This document shows, one piece after another, positions 1 to 7,255 of a DNA stretch of 39,724 bases (the stretch's first letter is position 1; each line of letters opens with the position of its first letter). Made by a program: the position numbers and the translations under genes. The notes under the pieces are model-generated. The model ran no database searches, was not told where the DNA came from, and saw nothing but the letters and a program-made list of their open reading frames with translations. The DNA comes from Prevotellaceae bacterium (lineage in GTDB: Bacteria > Bacteroidota > Bacteroidia > Bacteroidales > UBA932): positions 1 to 39,724 of the forward strand of contig JAIRNF010000041.1 in NCBI GenBank assembly GCA_031258195.1, read 5' to 3'.

Positions 1-107
1 ACACATTCTATTTACACATTAAAGAGTGCGAGTTCAGGTACAATTTTCGAAACCAAAATATTTATCTAATTTTACTCAAAGAACTTAGAAAATTACCTCT
101 TAACTAA
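1..107 (+). CDS. IS1595-family (ISXO2-like) transposase, C-terminal end, cut by the window edge
   Basis: Frame 3 is open from the window edge to a TAA at 105-107 and encodes about 34 residues containing the motif HIKECEFRYNFRNQN followed by a leucine-rich end (LILLKELRKLPLN). This H-x-K-E-x-E-x-R-x-N-x-R pattern is what I know from the extreme C-terminus of DDE transposases of the IS1595 family, the strand carrying the last catalytic glutamate region. The rest of the gene lies left of the window, so whether the element is intact cannot be told. It is followed 24 bp later by a strong terminator. No terminal inverted repeat or target duplication could be recognised. The family assignment rests on the motif alone. 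Confidence 0.65.
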   Translation, partial: TFYLHIKECEFRYNFRNQNIYLILLKELRKLPLN

Positions 108-130
108 TCTTGAACCTAAGTTTAACTACG

Positions 131-160
131 CAGCGATGAGCAAATGCTCATCGCTGTTTT
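131..160 (+). terminator. Rho-independent terminator after the transposase fragment
   Basis: A perfect 12-bp stem (CAGCGATGAGCA at 131-142, TGCTCATCGCTG at 145-156) with a 2-nt gap is followed by TTTT. It sits just after the transposase stop. The stem contains the first in-frame ATG of the next reading frame (144), which argues that this ATG is not the real start of the YcaO gene. Confidence 0.7.
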
Positions 161-173
161 AAAATTGAATGTT

Positions 174-1166
174 ATGAATCTCATTAGACCATATAAAGAG
201 GCTTTGCCAAAAAAAACGATTAGAAAAGTACTGAATGTTTTGGAAGAAATAGACTTGTTAGCCTTACCCATTAATTGGGGAAATCCATACCATGAAATAT
301 ATTCTGTAAGGGTTGAAGCAGTTAATGACGATGGTAAGTTTGCCGCAAATGGTAAAGGTCGAACTCAGATATTTGCTTTAGCTAGTGCATATGCAGAATT
401 AGTTGAGCGGATTCAAAATCAGTTAATTTCTGGAGCAGCAGGGTTTAGTAAAGTATTATTAAATGAAATAAATCATCGTACTGGATTTTATTACTATCCT
501 GATGAAAAACCAATGCCAAGAAATGATTTTGAAAATTTACCAAAAGAATTACTTGAAGATATTTGTTCCTCAAAATCTCAACAAGTAATTGATAAGTTTA
601 CGGATTATATTTATAGCAGAAATCATATAGTTGAAAATGGAGGAATCACATCCGTGCCTTTTTATGATATACAAAATGACAAAATTACTTATTTGCCTTA
701 TAACTTACTCTTGTCATTGACAGGCTCAAATGGTATGGCTTCGGGAAATACCATATCAGAGGCCACATATCAGTCTCTTTGCGAAATATATGAACGTAAA
801 GCGGCATCAACCATTTATTATGATAGGTTAACGCCTCCTACGGTTGATGAAGAATATCTGGAGTTGTTTGAAAAAGAATATGAAATTATAAAACAAATCA
901 GGCGTAAAGGATTTGGGGTAATAGTAAAGGATTTTTCATGTAATATGATGATGCCTGTCGTTGGGCTTATCTTAACAGATAAAGAGACTAATAAATACAG
1001 GCTTAATGTTGGCTCGGATACCTCTTTTCAAATTGCATTATCAAGGACATTAACAGAAATATATCAAGGTTCTGCTACATATGATGACATCAAAAAATAT
1101 CTTCTTGATATGCCTAACGAAGAAAATTCTCCGTTTTTACTTTTCAAAGGTACAAAAACGTACTAA
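174..1166 (+). CDS. YcaO-domain protein (ATP-dependent amide-backbone modifying family), short C-terminus
   Basis: YcaO proteins use ATP to activate peptide amide bonds, in azoline, thioamide or amidine formation in RiPPs, or in ribosomal protein S12 modification. The ATP-binding signatures are visible: GKGRTQIFALASAYAELVER near residues 60-80, with the S-x-x-x-E-x-x-E pattern, then GSNGMASGNTISEATYQSL and CEIYERKA near 184-210. Near 250-297 the PVVGLI and ALSRTLTEIYQG blocks resemble the third conserved region. The start chosen is ATG 174, because the upstream ATG at 144 lies inside a terminator hairpin. The protein ends only about 35 residues after the TLTEIYQG block, where many family members continue for 100 or more, and its stop codon lies in the terminator of the neighbouring tRNA, so it may be truncated. 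No precursor peptide, dehydrogenase or partner cyclase is visible. The substrate is unknown. Confidence 0.75.
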   Translation: MNLIRPYKEALPKKTIRKVLNVLEEIDLLALPINWGNPYHEIYSVRVEAVNDDGKFAANGKGRTQIFALASAYAELVERIQNQLISGAAGFSKVLLNEINHRTGFYYYPDEKPMPRNDFENLPKELLEDICSSKSQQVIDKFTDYIYSRNHIVENGGITSVPFYDIQNDKITYLPYNLLLSLTGSNGMASGNTISEATYQSLCEIYERKAASTIYYDRLTPPTVDEEYLELFEKEYEIIKQIRRKGFGVIVKDFSCNMMMPVVGLILTDKETNKYRLNVGSDTSFQIALSRTLTEIYQGSATYDDIKKYLLDMPNEENSPFLLFKGTKTY

Positions 1167-1201
1167 AAAATAGCAGAGAAGTTTTTGACATTCCTCTGCT
1201 A
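1165..1201 (-). terminator. Terminator of the tRNA-Ala transcript
   Basis: Read on the minus strand, TAGCAGAG (1194-1201) pairs with CTCTGCTA (1171-1178) and is followed by TTTTTT (1165-1170), a classic intrinsic terminator 30 bp after the tRNA 3' end. The A-run on the plus strand contributes the stop codon of the YcaO frame. Confidence 0.65.
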
Positions 1202-1230
1202 ATTACCTGATAATTATCTATTTTACCTTG

Positions 1231-1304
1231 TGGAGCATGTCGGAATCGAACCGACGACCTTTTGCATGCCATGCAAACGCTCTAGCCAACTGAGCTAATA
1301 CCCC
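1231..1304 (-). tRNA. tRNA-Ala (anticodon GGC)
   Basis: The minus strand folds into a full cloverleaf of 74 nt. The acceptor stem is GGGGTAT/ATGCTCC with discriminator A. The D arm carries AGCTCAGTTGGCTAGAGC, the anticodon stem TTTGC/GCAAA encloses the loop ATGGCAT giving anticodon GGC, and the T arm is GTCGG/CCGAC with loop TTCGAAT. The 3' CCA is not encoded (the genomic triplet is CAA), as is common outside Proteobacteria. Its 3' end faces the YcaO gene and the IS fragment, the side where integrative elements usually sit at tRNA genes. Confidence 0.95.
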
Positions 1305-1318
1305 AATCGTTAATGTCT

Positions 1319-1349
1319 CAAAGTTAGAAAAGAAATAGCAATCCTCATA
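1319..1349 (-). promoter_or_regulatory. Promoter of tRNA-Ala
   Basis: On the minus strand a TAACTTTG box (1319-1326) matches the Bacteroidetes -7 consensus TAnnTTTG, and TATG (1346-1349) lies 19 bp upstream, close to the -33 TTTG consensus. The predicted start is a few bases upstream of the mature tRNA 5' end at 1304. Confidence 0.55.
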
Positions 1350-1506
1350 AAACTTTAGTCATTTTCTATATTTTCATATTGAAACTTTGTTATTGGCACA
1401 TTTTTTGCTTCATATTTTAGAATATAGGAACTATATATTCGTTAAACAATTATTTAGAATATTATATTTTTTGAATTGCTAAGCTAGGTTGTTTAATAAA
1501 ATCCGC

Positions 1507-1514
1507 TATATTTG
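1507..1514 (+). promoter_or_regulatory. -7 promoter box upstream of the TonB-like gene
   Basis: TATATTTG matches the Bacteroidetes -7 element TAnnTTTG. No convincing -33 TTTG lies at the usual distance (a TTG at 1489-1491 is slightly too close). The implied leader to the ATG at 1599 is about 80 nt. The rest of the 1305-1598 intergenic stretch is AT-rich and holds nothing else recognisable apart from the tRNA promoter. Confidence 0.45.
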
Positions 1515-1598
1515 TCTTTCGGTAAGAATTGAAGAGCATTGTATGCTCCATAATATGTTATGTTATTGTAAACTATATCGTCTAAACACAGATACACC

Positions 1599-2300
1599 AT
1601 GGAAACTAAAAAAAGTAAAAAAGCCGACTTAGAAAGATACAGAGGCGTATTCGTAGAAATTGGTTTGGTCTTTGCGCTTGCGGTTCTGATTGTCGCATTC
1701 AACTGGTCTTCAAGTGGAGAAACTAAAGCTGTTCTTCAAGAGTTTGTAGGAGAAGTAGAAGAAGAGGTAGATGTTCCTATTACCGAAGAAGTACCTCCTC
1801 CGCCTCCTGAGCAAATTGAAGTTCCAATGGTTTCTGATGAAATGCTTCTTGTTGATAACGATATGGAAATTGAATCTACCAACCTTTTCTCGTCTGAAGA
1901 TGATAGCCGCTTTGCCTTAGTTGAAGTTCCCTATGTTGAAGGAAAGCAAGTGGAAGAAGAAGAGGTATTTGAAGAAGATATTATGTACGACGTTGTACAG
2001 GAAAAGCCCTTATTCATGGGTGGAGATGCCAACAACTTTAGCAAATGGGTTTCCGGAAAAGTTGTTTACCCAACCATCGCCCAAGAAAACGGCGTACAAG
2101 GAAAAGTATTCCTTACATTTAGAATTGCAGCGGATGGCTCGTTGACTGACATTAAGGTGCTCAGAGGCGTTGACCCTTCGCTGGATAAAGAAGCCGTTAG
2201 AGTTGTTTCTTCATCTCCGAAGTGGACTCCGGGAAGACAGCATAACAAAGCCGTGCCCGTACGATATACATTCCCTGTAAACTTTACGCTTGCTAATTAA
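1599..2300 (+). CDS. Energy transducer TonB
   Basis: TonB couples the inner-membrane proton-motive force to outer-membrane TonB-dependent transporters. This 233-aa protein has a short cytoplasmic N-terminus with basic residues, one membrane segment at about 20-38, an acidic and proline-rich periplasmic linker (EEVPPPPPEQIEVP and glutamate runs at 45-130), and a C-terminal TonB domain. That domain shows the family pattern GVQGKVFLTFRIAADGSL, followed by SPKWTPGRQHNKAVPVRYT and FPVNF. Length and layout are typical of Bacteroidetes TonB paralogues. No exbB/exbD is adjacent, so it is a stand-alone paralogue that presumably uses an ExbBD encoded elsewhere. A clear terminator follows. The ATG at 1599 is preceded by an AT-rich leader without a Shine-Dalgarno motif, usual for this phylum. 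Confidence 0.9.
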   Translation: METKKSKKADLERYRGVFVEIGLVFALAVLIVAFNWSSSGETKAVLQEFVGEVEEEVDVPITEEVPPPPPEQIEVPMVSDEMLLVDNDMEIESTNLFSSEDDSRFALVEVPYVEGKQVEEEEVFEEDIMYDVVQEKPLFMGGDANNFSKWVSGKVVYPTIAQENGVQGKVFLTFRIAADGSLTDIKVLRGVDPSLDKEAVRVVSSSPKWTPGRQHNKAVPVRYTFPVNFTLAN

Positions 2301-2320
2301 GCACAGCGTTTAGATAGCTA

Positions 2321-2347
2321 AAAACCCACCTTTGAGTGGGTTTTTTT
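2321..2347 (+). terminator. Rho-independent terminator of the TonB gene
   Basis: AAAACCCAC, a CTTTGA loop, and GTGGGTTTTTTT form a hairpin with a T-tract 20 bp after the TonB stop codon. It excludes the upstream ATG at 2332 as a start for the next gene. Confidence 0.85.
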
Positions 2348-2379
2348 ATTTATTTTGCAGGTTAAATATACATATAAAT

Positions 2380-3039
2380 ATGACAGAGCTTATCCAAACC
2401 ATTACAGATTGGTACATGACTAATCTTAACTACCTCACCATAACTCTTTTAATGGCTGTTGAGAGCTCTTTTATCCCATTCCCATCAGAAGTCGTAATTC
2501 CGCCTGCCGCTTGGAAAGCCGCGAGTGGGGAATTAAACGTGGTTTTGGTCGTAATTTTCGGAACCATAGGCTCGCTTATCGGCGCGCTTATAAACTACTA
2601 CCTAGCCCTATGGATCGGGCGCCCGCTTCTATATAAGTTTGCCGAAAGTAAGCTGGGGCATATGCTGCTGCTCGATACCCATAAGGTAAAAAAAGCCGAA
2701 GATTACTTCATAAGAAAAGGCGACATCTCAACCCTTATTGGGCGGTTAATACCCGGTATTAGGCAGCTAATATCTATTCCTGCCGGGCTAGTAAAGATGA
2801 ACATAAAGAACTTCCTTCTTTATACCGCGATAGGTGCGGGTATATGGAATATCGTGCTTGCCGTAGTAGGTTATCTGGCACAAGGGCAAGCCGATCTAAT
2901 AAATCGCTACAGCTCTGAAATTTCTATTGTTGTAGTAGTTTTGGTTGTTCTGGCTGTTGCTTATATTATTTACCGAACGTTTTTCAAGAAACGAAAAAAG
3001 ACGTCTATTGAAAATAACGATAAGCTACAGCGGGATTAA
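2380..3039 (+). CDS. DedA-family (SNARE-associated/VTT domain) membrane protein
   Basis: DedA proteins are inner-membrane proteins linked to lipid-carrier (undecaprenyl-phosphate or phospholipid) recycling and membrane homeostasis. The 219-aa product shows the family marks: the acidic re-entrant segment [18 protein letters not shown] (about 29-46), a G-rich helix [20 protein letters not shown], and the arginine motif [16 protein letters not shown] in the second half, followed by two to three further hydrophobic helices and a basic tail (FFKKRKK). The start is ATG 2380, since the longer in-frame ATG (2332) lies inside the preceding terminator. The gene converges on the LolD-type ATPase gene, with stop codons overlapping by 4 bp. 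The transported substrate cannot be told from sequence. Confidence 0.88.
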   Translation: MTELIQTITDWYMTNLNYLTITLLMAVESSFIPFPSEVVIPPAAWKAASGELNVVLVVIFGTIGSLIGALINYYLALWIGRPLLYKFAESKLGHMLLLDTHKVKKAEDYFIRKGDISTLIGRLIPGIRQLISIPAGLVKMNIKNFLLYTAIGAGIWNIVLAVVGYLAQGQADLINRYSSEISIVVVVLVVLAVAYIIYRTFFKKRKKTSIENNDKLQRD

Positions 3040-3686
3040 ACAATCAGTCCATCGCGCATGGCAAGTGTTCTATCAGACATTTCCGCCAGCTCCTTATCGT
3101 GAGTTACGATTACAATCGTTTGGTTCAGCTCATCGCGTAATGTAAAAAACAGCTTGTGTAGCTCTCCTTTATTCTGCGAGTCGAGGTTACCCGACGGTTC
3201 GTCCGCAAGGATTACCGATGGGTCATTAATAAGCGCGCGCGCGATAGCCACACGCTGCTGCTCTCCGCCCGACAGCTGTGTAGGCTTATGCTCTAACCGC
3301 TCGGATAGCCCTAGAAAATCGAGCAGCTCTTTAGCCTTCTTCTCCGTCTCGGCGCGTCCTCTTTTTGCGATAAATGCCGGAATACATACGTTTTCTAATG
3401 CCGTAAACTCCGGTAGTAAATGATGGGACTGAAATACAAAACCGATGTGCTTATTTCTGAACTCCGCCAGCCGCTTACCTTTTAACGCTAATACATCGCT
3501 ATCTTCGATAAACAGCTTACCGGAGTCGGGATCGCCCAGCGTTCCTATTATTTGTAATAAGGTGGTTTTTCCCGCCCCGCTGGGTCCTACGATAGATACA
3601 ACCTCGCCTTTACGAATCTCGATAGAAATACCCTTAAGCACCCGCAGCCGCTCGTACGATTTTACTATATCAAAAGTTTGTATCAT
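3036..3686 (-). CDS. lolD: ABC transporter ATPase, LolD-like
   Basis: A 216-aa ATP-binding subunit of the LolD/MacB class, which powers lipoprotein release from the inner membrane (LolCDE) or related mechanotransmission exporters. Walker A is GPSGAGKT at 34-41, the signature is [15 protein letters not shown] near 137, Walker B is [12 protein letters not shown] near 157, and the switch histidine is in IVTHD. The LolD-typical stretch [18 protein letters not shown] is present. The start [10 protein letters not shown] at 3686 is preferred over the longer frame (to 3773), because a good promoter -7 box lies at 3708-3715, inside the longer version. No permease is adjacent, which fits Bacteroidetes where lolC/E-type genes are often elsewhere. 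Assignment to Lol rather than another FtsX-type permease is a reasonable inference. Confidence 0.8.
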   Translation of the reverse strand: MIQTFDIVKSYERLRVLKGISIEIRKGEVVSIVGPSGAGKTTLLQIIGTLGDPDSGKLFIEDSDVLALKGKRLAEFRNKHIGFVFQSHHLLPEFTALENVCIPAFIAKRGRAETEKKAKELLDFLGLSERLEHKPTQLSGGEQQRVAIARALINDPSVILADEPSGNLDSQNKGELHKLFFTLRDELNQTIVIVTHDKELAEMSDRTLAMRDGLIV

Positions 3687-3707
3687 AGAATATTCTTTTT
3701 CTAATAG

Positions 3708-3737
3708 CAAAGATAGCGTAAAACTAAGAGGAACATA
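3708..3737 (-). promoter_or_regulatory. Promoter of the LolD-like gene
   Basis: On the minus strand TATCTTTG (3708-3715) matches the Bacteroidetes -7 box, with TATG 18 bp upstream (3734-3737). Transcription would begin about 15 nt before the ATG at 3686. Confidence 0.55.
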
Positions 3738-3767
3738 TACATGAACAAGAGTAAGCCTAAAAATAAA

Positions 3768-3852
3768 CGTCATTCCGACCGTAGGGAGGAATCCGCTCGG
3801 CTACGGCATGACGCGGCTTGTAGGCGGATTCCTCCCTACGGTCGGAATGACG
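3768..3852. repeat. REP-like palindromic repeat, copy 1
   Basis: Arms 3768-3796 and 3824-3852 are perfect reverse complements over 29 bp, with a 27-bp spacer. The arm begins CGTCATTCCGACCGTAGGG. It lies between the 3' end of secDF and the 5' end of the LolD-like gene. A related but degenerate element occurs at 28558-28710, so this is a dispersed family. It may also act as transcription terminator for secDF. It is not linked to a transposase here. Confidence 0.85.
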
Positions 3853-3901
3853 AATTGTAATAAGGCTTTTAAACCGCCTTTATCTAAGCTGTAGGCGTTT
3901 A

Positions 3902-6900
3902 CTACTTCTTAGCGGCAATCCGTTTGTTTTGTTTCTTCTTTAATAAATCGTACGCTACCGGAATCGCGATGTATAGGGTCGAATACGCCCCTACGACGAT
4001 ACCGATGATAAGAGCGAACGAGAATCCTCTAATAACTTCTCCTCCAAAGATGAAGATAGCGATTAACACGACCAATACCGTACCGGAGGTATTAATCGTA
4101 CGCATTAAGGTTGAGTTTAACGCCTCATTGATGTTCACGTACAACTCTCGCTTCGGATACAACCGTTGGTACTCGCGAACGCGGTCGAACACAACCACCG
4201 CGTCGTTAATGGAGTAACCGATAATGGTTAGCACCGCCGCAATAAACTGCTGGTCAAGATCTAGGGTGAACGGTAAAATACCTGAGAATATGGAGAATAT
4301 AGAAATGGTTATCGCGGCATCGTGCGCCAACGATAGAACACCTCCGAATCCCCATTGCCATTTTTTGAATCGGACGGCAACGTAAATAAAGATAGCGACT
4401 AGCGAAAGCAATACGGCGAATACGGCTTTAACCTTTAAGTCGTCCGCAATGGTAGGACCTACCTTATCAGAGGCTGTGATACCATTAGGGTTAGTTTGTG
4501 TAGAAACAAACTCGTCAAAAGTAAGCGGCGTTTCGTAGAAGTCTTTTAAAGCGTCGTATAACATCAGCTCGACTTCTCTATCAACCTCTTCTCCTTGGAA
4601 CCGATCTTCTATCTTATACTTAGTGGTGATTTTTACCTGGTTGCTAGGACCAAACTGTTTTACTTCCGACGCTGTTTCAAACTTATCGATTACAGCTTGC
4701 CTAACCTCGTTTGTCCTAGCCTCCTGGTCGAAACGGATGGTATAAGAACGACCTCCCGAGAAATCAACGCCAAAAGAGAATCCTTTTGTGAAGATAAAGG
4801 TTAAACCGATGGCCACGACAATTGTAGAAATAATATAGGTGTACTTTCTAACTTTCAAGAAATCAAACTTGGTATTGGCAAGCATGTTGATGGTGTACTT
4901 GTTGCCATACGAAATGTTTTTGCCTTTATCAAGCACGCGTTCAATTACCAAACGAGAAACGAAAATCGATGTAAACAACGAAGTAATGATACCAATGATA
5001 AGTGTGGTAGCAAAACCTTGTACGGGACCCGAACCGAAGATAAACAGAACGATACCTGTAATCATAGTGGTCAGCTGACCGTCGATAATTGCCGATAGCG
5101 CATTTTTATAACCTTCGGTAACAGCAATTCGTTGGCTCTTACCCGCGCGTATTTCTTCTTTAATACGTTCATAAATAAGTACGTTAGCATCCACCGCCAT
5201 ACCCAAGCTGAGCACGATACCTGCAATACCGGGCAAGGTAAGTACGGCGCCGAACGATACAAGCGTACCAAATAGCAGAATAACGTTTGTAAATAAAGCG
5301 ATATCGGCTATTAAACCTGCCTTACCATAGTATGCCCACATGTAGATAAGCACAAGTAAGAAGGCGATAACGAACGATATCATACCCGCGTTGATAGACT
5401 CGGCGCCAAGTGATGGTCCGACAACCGCTTCTTGTACAATACGCGCCGGAACAGGCAGCTTACCAGACTTAAGTACGTTTACTAAGTCGTCTGCTTCTTG
5501 AACGGAGAATTGACCTCGGATAACTGATGACCCTCCCGTAATTTCATTTTCAACAGTAGGGTAAGAGTAAACATAACCATCAAGCACTATTGCCACATGG
5601 CTACCAATATTATCCGCGGTAAGACGAGCCCAATCGCGGCTACCGTCAGAGTTCATCGTCATAGACACCTCCGGGGTACCGGTCGCGGGGTTAAAGTTCT
5701 TATAGGCATCTACAATTGCACCGCCATCAAGCGGAGCTTTACCGTCTTGTGTGTTTTTCTTAAGCCCAATCAAATCGAAGTAGCTGCCTGTTTGAGCATC
5801 TGCTTTAACTGTCCATGCGGGGCTAAACGATGCGGGGAAAAGGTTACGGATTTCATCCATTTCCAACCATGCATTAATCTTAGCAGTATCGCGATAGTGG
5901 GCACGACCAAGAGTCGGTGTTTGGAATGGCTTTCCGTTCTGATCGACCGAGGGGTGAAGAACCGCGAAAAGCGGGAACATCTCCTCGTACTCCCGCTGTG
6001 CCGCTATGCTATCCTGCTGAGATTCTATCTGCGCTAATAAATCGTCCGTTTGAGTAGAATCAACTACTTCAGCGTCGGCAGTAGCTGTAGTAGTGTCATC
6101 GGTATCAACGTCAACATCCGCAACATCTGCCGGATCGTCAATCGTTCTACTATTAATATCTCTGATAATCTGGTTTGCCCGCGCTAGTCCATCGTACATT
6201 CCGGGGTCTGCTCCATAAGGAAGGTTGTTATAAACAGCCCAGAACTCTAAGCTAGCCGTTCCTTGCAGCAGCTTACGAACACGTTCGGGTTCTTTAACAC
6301 CGGGTAATTCGACCAAGATACGTCCTGTATTGCCAAGACGCTGAATGGTTGGCGATGTTACGCCAAAACGGTCGATACGGTTACGAAGAACGTTGAATGA
6401 GTTATTGATTGCCGCTTGTGCGTCGTCATTAATAATTTTTAGAACTTCTTCGTTAGCTGTTTCAGGACGAACCCTGTCTCTTAAATCGTAAGTCCCGAAA
6501 ATTCTAGATAAGCGATCACCTGATGCGACAGTATTCCATGCTTCTCCAAAAAGTTCAACAAAGCCTTTTCCGCTACCCCCCTGATTTTTCCGAGCAAGCT
6601 CCAGCGCGGAGATAAAAGTCGGATCGTCGGCATTCTTGCCGGCCATCGCCTTAATCATATCGATTACCGACACTTCCAGCGTTACGTTCATACCCCCCTT
6701 AAGGTCAAGACCAAGGCTGATTTCCTTTTCTTTAACTTCCTTATAGGTAAATATTCCGAACGGATAGGCGGATTCCGTTGCTACAGAATCGAGATAGTAG
6801 CTCTCTGCTACACCTGCTATCGAGTCGGCATATGCCCGCTTTCTGTTATCGGGTAAATTCTTGTACGCCTCTGTTCCTTGTGCTTGTAGGCTTTTAGCCT

Positions 6901-7018
6901 CGGCATAATTCTTTGCCTTGCCTTCTACAAGACGGGTAGCCAGTGTAAACGAAAGCTGATACAGACAGGCTAACAGAACGATAATGGTAACAAACCTTAT
7001 TGCGCCTCTACTTTGCAT
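3902..7018 (-). CDS. secDF: Protein translocase SecDF (fused SecD-SecF)
   Basis: SecDF uses the proton gradient to help complete protein export through SecYEG. The 1038-aa fusion has TM1 at about 8-26, the P1 domain start GLDLKGGMNVTLEV near 105, and a periplasmic head with ELPGVKEPERVRKLLQGTASL. The SecD membrane bundle contains GIAGIVLSLGMAVDANVLIYERIKEE, then the SecF half starts near 735 with FSFGVDFSGGRSY and the helices around GYSINDAVVVFDRVREY. The conserved SecD and SecF Asp-containing helix motifs are both present. An acidic, low-complexity insertion (around 290-340, DVDVDTDDTTTATADAE) is typical of Bacteroidetes SecD. The fusion and length are normal for the phylum. A TAAATTTG -7 box lies about 60 bp upstream. 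The gene appears monocistronic, with the palindromic repeat downstream. Confidence 0.95.
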   Translation of the reverse strand: MQSRGAIRFVTIIVLLACLYQLSFTLATRLVEGKAKNYAEAKSLQAQGTEAYKNLPDNRKRAYADSIAGVAESYYLDSVATESAYPFGIFTYKEVKEKEISLGLDLKGGMNVTLEVSVIDMIKAMAGKNADDPTFISALELARKNQGGSGKGFVELFGEAWNTVASGDRLSRIFGTYDLRDRVRPETANEEVLKIINDDAQAAINNSFNVLRNRIDRFGVTSPTIQRLGNTGRILVELPGVKEPERVRKLLQGTASLEFWAVYNNLPYGADPGMYDGLARANQIIRDINSRTIDDPADVADVDVDTDDTTTATADAEVVDSTQTDDLLAQIESQQDSIAAQREYEEMFPLFAVLHPSVDQNGKPFQTPTLGRAHYRDTAKINAWLEMDEIRNLFPASFSPAWTVKADAQTGSYFDLIGLKKNTQDGKAPLDGGAIVDAYKNFNPATGTPEVSMTMNSDGSRDWARLTADNIGSHVAIVLDGYVYSYPTVENEITGGSSVIRGQFSVQEADDLVNVLKSGKLPVPARIVQEAVVGPSLGAESINAGMISFVIAFLLVLIYMWAYYGKAGLIADIALFTNVILLFGTLVSFGAVLTLPGIAGIVLSLGMAVDANVLIYERIKEEIRAGKSQRIAVTEGYKNALSAIIDGQLTTMITGIVLFIFGSGPVQGFATTLIIGIITSLFTSIFVSRLVIERVLDKGKNISYGNKYTINMLANTKFDFLKVRKYTYIISTIVVAIGLTFIFTKGFSFGVDFSGGRSYTIRFDQEARTNEVRQAVIDKFETASEVKQFGPSNQVKITTKYKIEDRFQGEEVDREVELMLYDALKDFYETPLTFDEFVSTQTNPNGITASDKVGPTIADDLKVKAVFAVLLSLVAIFIYVAVRFKKWQWGFGGVLSLAHDAAITISIFSIFSGILPFTLDLDQQFIAAVLTIIGYSINDAVVVFDRVREYQRLYPKRELYVNINEALNSTLMRTINTSGTVLVVLIAIFIFGGEVIRGFSFALIIGIVVGAYSTLYIAIPVAYDLLKKKQNKRIAAKK

Positions 7019-7076
7019 TGTTTTGGTATTTTGGATAATTATTCGATTGTAATTCAGATTTTTGTAAAATAGGTTG

Positions 7077-7084
7077 CAAATTTA
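7077..7084 (-). promoter_or_regulatory. -7 promoter box of secDF
   Basis: On the minus strand TAAATTTG matches TAnnTTTG, 59 bp upstream of the secDF ATG. No good -33 element is seen at the standard distance. Confidence 0.4.
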
Positions 7085-7174
7085 GTATTTTTTTTGATTA
7101 GTGTAGCGCGGTTTGCTGTAATATCGTTAGATTTATCTACTTTATTAGCTGTATTCGCCTTGCTATACGGCTAA

Positions 7175-7216
7175 ATGCAAAAGCCATACAAGCGTATATC
7201 GGCTTGTATGGCTTTT
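7175..7216 (-). terminator. Bidirectional terminator at the end of the efflux operon
   Basis: AAAAGCCATACAAGC (7179-7193) and GCTTGTATGGCTTTT (7202-7216) form a perfect 15-bp stem with A/T runs on both sides. It lies 40 bp after the TolC-type gene on the minus strand and closes the large efflux operon before the secDF promoter region. Confidence 0.8.
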
Positions 7217-7255
7217 TAACATTAGCAGAGTTGTTACAGCCTATATATCTGGCTT

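Noticed and set aside
144-173. Longer start of the YcaO gene at ATG 144
   Set aside because: The ATG lies within the perfect stem of the terminator at 131-156; ATG 174 gives the normal family N-terminus.
2332-2379. Longer start of the DedA gene at ATG 2332
   Set aside because: It overlaps the loop and T-tract of the TonB terminator; the DedA N-terminus begins at 2380.
3687-3773. 29-residue N-terminal extension of the LolD-like ATPase
   Set aside because: A TATCTTTG promoter box lies inside it, and ATPases of this family start close to the [11 protein letters not shown]-like segment.
3768-3852. The perfect palindrome as an attachment site or CRISPR-like unit
   Set aside because: It is a single inverted repeat between core genes, with a diverged sibling elsewhere and no integrase, array or cas gene nearby.
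5597-6037. 146-aa plus-strand frame inside secDF
   Set aside because: It is antisense to a strongly conserved gene, has no recognisable domain, and its composition follows the opposite frame.
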